DNA from: Rathayibacter sp. VKM Ac-2804
Lineage (GTDB): Bacteria > Actinomycetota > Actinomycetes > Actinomycetales > Microbacteriaceae
DNA length: 64,000 nt
Reading direction: 5' to 3'
NCBI RefSeq assembly: GCF_009866655.1
Contig: NZ_CP047420.1
Coordinates: forward strand, 3,844,001-3,908,000
The notes below the pieces were generated by a model, which saw only the letters and a list, made by a program, of their open reading frames with translations, did not search any database and had not been told where the DNA came from. Position numbers and translations under genes: made by a program. This document shows positions 61,082-64,000 of the stretch, in pieces. Position 1 is the stretch's first letter, and each line of letters starts with the position of its first letter.

Positions 61082-62055
61082 TGCTGCGCACCCGCCTCCT
61101 CTCGGCCGTCCGGTTCTCGCGACCGGAGTGGGCGCTGATCGGGATCACCGCGCTCTGGGGCGGCACCTTCCTGGCGGTGCACGTCGCGATGCAGCACAGC
61201 GGGCCGCTCTTCTTCGTCGGGGTGCGGTTCCTCGCGGCGGGAGTGATCAGCGCCGTGGTCTTCCACCGGTCGCTGCGCGGGATGCGGCGGATCGACCTGG
61301 GAGCCGGGGCCGCGATCGGCGCGATGATCTTCCTCGGCTACGGGCTGCAGACCTTCGGACTGCAGAGCATCTCGAGCAGCACCTCCGCCTTCCTCACGGC
61401 GCTGTACGTGCCGCTGGTGCCGCTGCTGCAGTGGGTCGTGCTGCGGCGGCGGCCCGGGGTGCTCACGCTCGTCGGCGTCGGGCTGGCGTTCGTCGGGCTG
61501 CTGCTGATCGCGGGCCCGCAGACCGGAGTGGGACTCGGGGCGGGCGAGGTCGCGACGCTGATCAGCACCCTCCCGATCGCCGCGGAGATCATCCTGATCA
61601 GCGCGTTCGCCGGGCGGGTCGACCTCGGGCGCGTGACGGTCGTGCAGCTCCTGGTCGCGGGCGGACTCTCGTTCGCCTGCATGCCCTTCGCCGGGGAGGC
61701 GATCCCCGCGTTCTCCTGGGTCTGGCTCGTCGCCGCCCTCGCCCTCGGCGCGAGCAGCTGCCTGATCCAGTTGACGATGAACTGGGCGCAGCGCTCGGTC
61801 TCGCCGACCCGGGCGACGATCATCTACTCCGCCGAGCCGGTCTGGGGCGGGATCATCGGGCGGCTCGCCGGCGACCGGCTGCCGGCGCTCGCGCTGGTGG
61901 GGGCGGCGCTGATCGTCGCGGGGACGCTCGTGAGCGAGCTGCGGCCGCGGGGGGCGAGCGAGAACGCGGCGGAGGTGGATGCGCGAGGACCGGAGGAGCC
62001 TCTTGAGGCGGCCACCCCCTCTTCGGAGCCGCTCGACCGCACCTCAGGCTCGTGA
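61081..62055 (+). CDS. EamA/DMT-superfamily transporter
   Basis: A 324-residue membrane protein with two EamA halves of about five helices each (ALIGITALWGGTFLAVHVAM at the start, SAEPVWGGIIGRLAGDRLPA in the second half). The charged C-terminal 35 residues are cytoplasmic. ATG 61081 directly abuts the operator, so no Shine-Dalgarno sequence is possible and leaderless initiation is likely. Such proteins export amino acids or metabolites. Regulation by the XRE-cupin protein is inferred from the shared palindrome. Confidence 0.9.
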   Translation: MLRTRLLSAVRFSRPEWALIGITALWGGTFLAVHVAMQHSGPLFFVGVRFLAAGVISAVVFHRSLRGMRRIDLGAGAAIGAMIFLGYGLQTFGLQSISSSTSAFLTALYVPLVPLLQWVVLRRRPGVLTLVGVGLAFVGLLLIAGPQTGVGLGAGEVATLISTLPIAAEIILISAFAGRVDLGRVTVVQLLVAGGLSFACMPFAGEAIPAFSWVWLVAALALGASSCLIQLTMNWAQRSVSPTRATIIYSAEPVWGGIIGRLAGDRLPALALVGAALIVAGTLVSELRPRGASENAAEVDARGPEEPLEAATPSSEPLDRTSGS

Positions 62056-62088
62056 GTGCTCGCCCGAGACTGGCCCACGGCCAGGAAG

Positions 62089-62107
62089 TTAGGTTAGGTT
62101 AACCTTC
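62089..62107. promoter_or_regulatory. IdeR/DtxR iron box
   Basis: TTAGGTTAGGTTAACCTTC matches the DtxR/IdeR consensus (TTAGGTTAGCCTAACCTAA type) at nearly all positions and lies 33 bases upstream of the siderophore-binding-protein start. Repression in iron-replete cells is expected. Confidence 0.88.
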
Positions 62108-62139
62108 GCAACCCCCGTCACCCCCTTCGAAGGATCGCC

Positions 62140-63213
62140 GTGCCCGTCTCCCGCACCCCCCTCCGCCGCACGCCTCTGCGCGTCTCCGTCGTCGCCGCGC
62201 TCGGCCTCTCCGCCCTGCTGCTGACCGGCTGCTCCGCGGGGGCCGACGCCGCCGGCACCGACGGCAGCACCGACGGCAGCACCGACGCCGCCGCGACCGG
62301 CGCGGGCTTCCCCGTCACTGTCGAGCACGCGTTCGGCGAGACGACCGTGGAGTCGGCCGACCGCGTCGTCGCGACCAGCTGGACCAACCAGGACGTGGCG
62401 CTCGCCCTCGGCGTGACTCCGGTCGGCTTCGCGAAGGCCTCCTACGGCGACGAGGACGGCGACGGCCTCCTCGCCTGGACGAAGGAGGCGCTCGACGCGA
62501 GCGGTGCCGAGACGCCCACGCTCTTCGACGAGACCGACGGCGTGCCGTTCGAGGCGATCTCGGACCTCACCCCCGACGTGATCCTCTCCGCCTACTCCGG
62601 CATCACGCAGCAGGACTACGACACCCTCACGCAGATCGCCCCGACCGTCGCGTACCCCGGCCTGCCCTGGGCGACCACCTGGCAGGACTCCGCGAAGCTC
62701 GACGGCGAGGCGCTCGGGCTGGGCGACGAGGCCGAGGCGAAGGTCGCCGAGGTCGAGGACGAGATCGACGCCGCCGTCGCCGCGAAGCCCTCGCTCGCCG
62801 GCAAGACCTTCACCTACGGCTGGTACGACCCGACCGACGCCAGCACCTTCACCTACTACACCGGCAACGACGCGCGGGTGAAGTTCGTCGAGGACCTCGG
62901 TCTCGAGCTCGCTCCGAGCGTCGTCTCGCTCACCGGCGACTCCGAGCTGTTCAGCGGCACCGTCAGCTCCGAGAACGCCGACCAGCTCGACGCCGACGTC
63001 CTCATCGTCTACGGCGACGACACCACCCTCGCGGCGCTGCAGGCCGACCCGCTGCTCTCCAAGATCCCCGCGGTCGCCCGCGGCTCGGTCTACGTCCTCA
63101 CCGACGACTCCTCCGCCGCCATGGCCACGTCGTCGCCGAACCTGCTGAGCATCCCGTGGGTGCTCGACGAGTACACCACCGGCCTCGCGACCGCCGCCGA
63201 CAAGGTGTCGTGA
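62140..63213 (+). CDS. Iron-siderophore ABC transporter substrate-binding lipoprotein
   Basis: A 357-residue FecB/FepB-type protein from GTG 62140, after GAAGGA. The lipoprotein signal ends LLLTGC (Cys31), followed by an acidic Thr/Asp linker. The fold shows VESADRVVATSWTNQDVALA, DLTPDVILSAYSGI and a C-terminal SIPWVLDEY. It should bind a ferric siderophore outside the membrane and pass it to the permease encoded next. An IdeR box controls it. The stop overlaps the permease start (GTGA). Confidence 0.93.
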   Translation: MPVSRTPLRRTPLRVSVVAALGLSALLLTGCSAGADAAGTDGSTDGSTDAAATGAGFPVTVEHAFGETTVESADRVVATSWTNQDVALALGVTPVGFAKASYGDEDGDGLLAWTKEALDASGAETPTLFDETDGVPFEAISDLTPDVILSAYSGITQQDYDTLTQIAPTVAYPGLPWATTWQDSAKLDGEALGLGDEAEAKVAEVEDEIDAAVAAKPSLAGKTFTYGWYDPTDASTFTYYTGNDARVKFVEDLGLELAPSVVSLTGDSELFSGTVSSENADQLDADVLIVYGDDTTLAALQADPLLSKIPAVARGSVYVLTDDSSAAMATSSPNLLSIPWVLDEYTTGLATAADKVS

Positions 63214-64000
63214 CCGCCGAAGCCACGGCACCCCACCGGCGCCCCGGACGCGGCGACATCCGCCTCCGGGGCGCCGGTGCGCGCTGGCGCATCCCGGCGC
63301 TGATCGCGGTCCTCGCCGCGCTCGTCGTCGCCTCGGTGCTCTCGCTCGTCTACGGCTCCCGCGAGATCCCCTTCGGCGAGATCTGGCCCGCGCTCACCGC
63401 GCCCGACCCGGACTCGATCGTCGACGCGGCGGTGCAGGGCCGCGTCCCGCGCACGGTCCTGGCGCTGCTCGTCGGCGCCGCGCTCGGGCTCGCCGGCGCG
63501 GTGATGCAGGGGATGACCCGCAACCCGCTCGCCGACCCGGGGATCCTCGGGCTCAACGCGGGCGCCTCCCTCGCCGTCGTGCTCGGGATCGCCACCCTCG
63601 GGGCGGCGACGCTCCCCCAGTTCATCTGGCTCGCCTTCCTCGGCGCGGCGGCGGCGGGCGCCTTCGTCTACGCGGTCGCGTCGCTGGGACGCGAGGGCGC
63701 CACTCCCCTCAAGCTCGCGCTCGCCGGCGCCGCGACCGCCGCGGCCCTCGCCTCGCTGATCAGCGCCGTGCTGCTCACCCAGGACGCGACGCTCAACCGG
63801 TTCCGGTTCTGGCAGGTCGGCGGAGTGGGCGGCGCCGAGTTCACGAGCATCCTGAAGGTCCTGCCGTTCCTCGCGGTCGGCGGCGTGCTCGCGGTCGGCA
63901 GCGCCCGCGGACTCGACGCCCTCGCCCTCGGCGACGACCTCGCGAAGGGACTCGGCCGCCGCGTCGGCCGCACCCGCCTCGTCGCCGGGCTCGCCGCGGT
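63210..64000 (+). CDS. FecCD-family siderophore ABC permease, 3' end outside window
   Basis: About 263 residues are visible from GTG 63210, coupled to the binding-protein gene. After a 30-residue basic lead come membrane segments with the family motifs RVPRTVLALLVGAALGLAGA, MQGMTRNPLADPGILGLNAG and FWQVGGVGG. It forms half of the channel for ferric-siderophore import; a second FecCD gene and an ATPase gene would be expected downstream. Confidence 0.93.
   Translation, partial: MTAEATAPHRRPGRGDIRLRGAGARWRIPALIAVLAALVVASVLSLVYGSREIPFGEIWPALTAPDPDSIVDAAVQGRVPRTVLALLVGAALGLAGAVMQGMTRNPLADPGILGLNAGASLAVVLGIATLGAATLPQFIWLAFLGAAAAGAFVYAVASLGREGATPLKLALAGAATAAALASLISAVLLTQDATLNRFRFWQVGGVGGAEFTSILKVLPFLAVGGVLAVGSARGLDALALGDDLAKGLGRRVGRTRLVAGLAA

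Noticed and set aside
1..64000. tRNA, rRNA, CRISPR arrays, prophage or insertion-sequence transposases
   Set aside because: Reading the sequence and its translations showed no tRNA-like cloverleaf ends, no regularly spaced repeats of CRISPR type and no transposase or integrase motifs. The repeats present are palindromic and irregularly spaced.

Overview
The window looks like a chromosomal stretch of a high-GC (about 70% or more) Gram-positive actinobacterium, most likely a member of the Microbacteriaceae (Rathayibacter/Curtobacterium type). This is inferred from the very strong G/C bias at third codon positions, the frequent GTG starts with ATGA/GTGA stop-start overlaps, the gene families present, and dozens of copies of a palindromic intergenic repeat that reads MLVE-stop when translated. 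No rRNA, tRNA, CRISPR array, transposase or phage gene was seen.

Layout. Bases 1-2907: the end of an acyl-chain or polyketide-type gene set (3-oxoacyl-ACP synthase III cut by the window edge, FabG-like reductase, DUF1772 membrane protein, phosphopantetheinyl transferase). Bases 3195-16391: a minus-strand sugar operon, mostly coupled by overlaps, read away from a divergent LacI regulator. It encodes an ABC importer (binding protein and two permeases, no ATPase), two SDRs, a GFO/IDH/MocA protein, a tautomerase, a GH10 xylanase without a signal peptide, a ketoglutarate-semialdehyde-type dehydrogenase, an arabinonate-type dehydratase and a zinc alcohol dehydrogenase. Together they suggest uptake and internal hydrolysis of xylo-oligosaccharides and non-phosphorylated oxidation of pentose acids. 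Bases 16833-18940: a VOC protein and an MFS exporter. Bases 19074-28561: a second sugar operon (RbsABC-type importer, SAF-domain dehydrogenase, epimerase-type dehydrogenase, GarR-like reductase, lactonase-like amidohydrolase) divergent from a second LacI gene, which is followed by a monooxygenase. Bases 28685-32977: a third LacI gene divergent from thuA-like and two GFO/IDH/MocA genes.

Bases 33195-37304: small and hypothetical genes (TPR protein, YozE-like protein, GrpB, and two tandem paralogues of unknown function) among dense repeats. Bases 37601-40692: a lactococcin-972-type bacteriocin with its permease and ATPase. Bases 40953-48251: amino-acid permease, then a rhamnose module (DeoR regulator, RhaD-SDR fusion, rhamnulokinase, LldD) that takes L-rhamnulose to dihydroxyacetone phosphate and pyruvate. 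Bases 48728-57358: the strangest region, with four secreted proteins built from one, three or four copies of an unrecognised beta-rich domain, three open frames of 14-18 codons with strong ribosome-binding sites, a PadR regulator and an ABC1/UbiB kinase-like protein. Bases 57468-62055: MarR/quinone reductase, SDR/MarR and XRE-cupin/EamA divergent pairs with visible palindromic operators. Bases 62089-64000: an IdeR/DtxR-box-controlled siderophore uptake operon, cut by the window end.

Two repeat families shape the intergenic DNA. Family A (about 40 bp units, often paired head to head into about 95 bp palindromes) has also entered genes: a roughly 99 bp in-frame insertion lies inside the aldehyde dehydrogenase, and repeat DNA supplies the stop codons of two genes. 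Family B is a 40-44 bp near-perfect hairpin at gene ends. Nearly perfect hairpins also follow the first gene of several operons, probably setting unequal expression within them.
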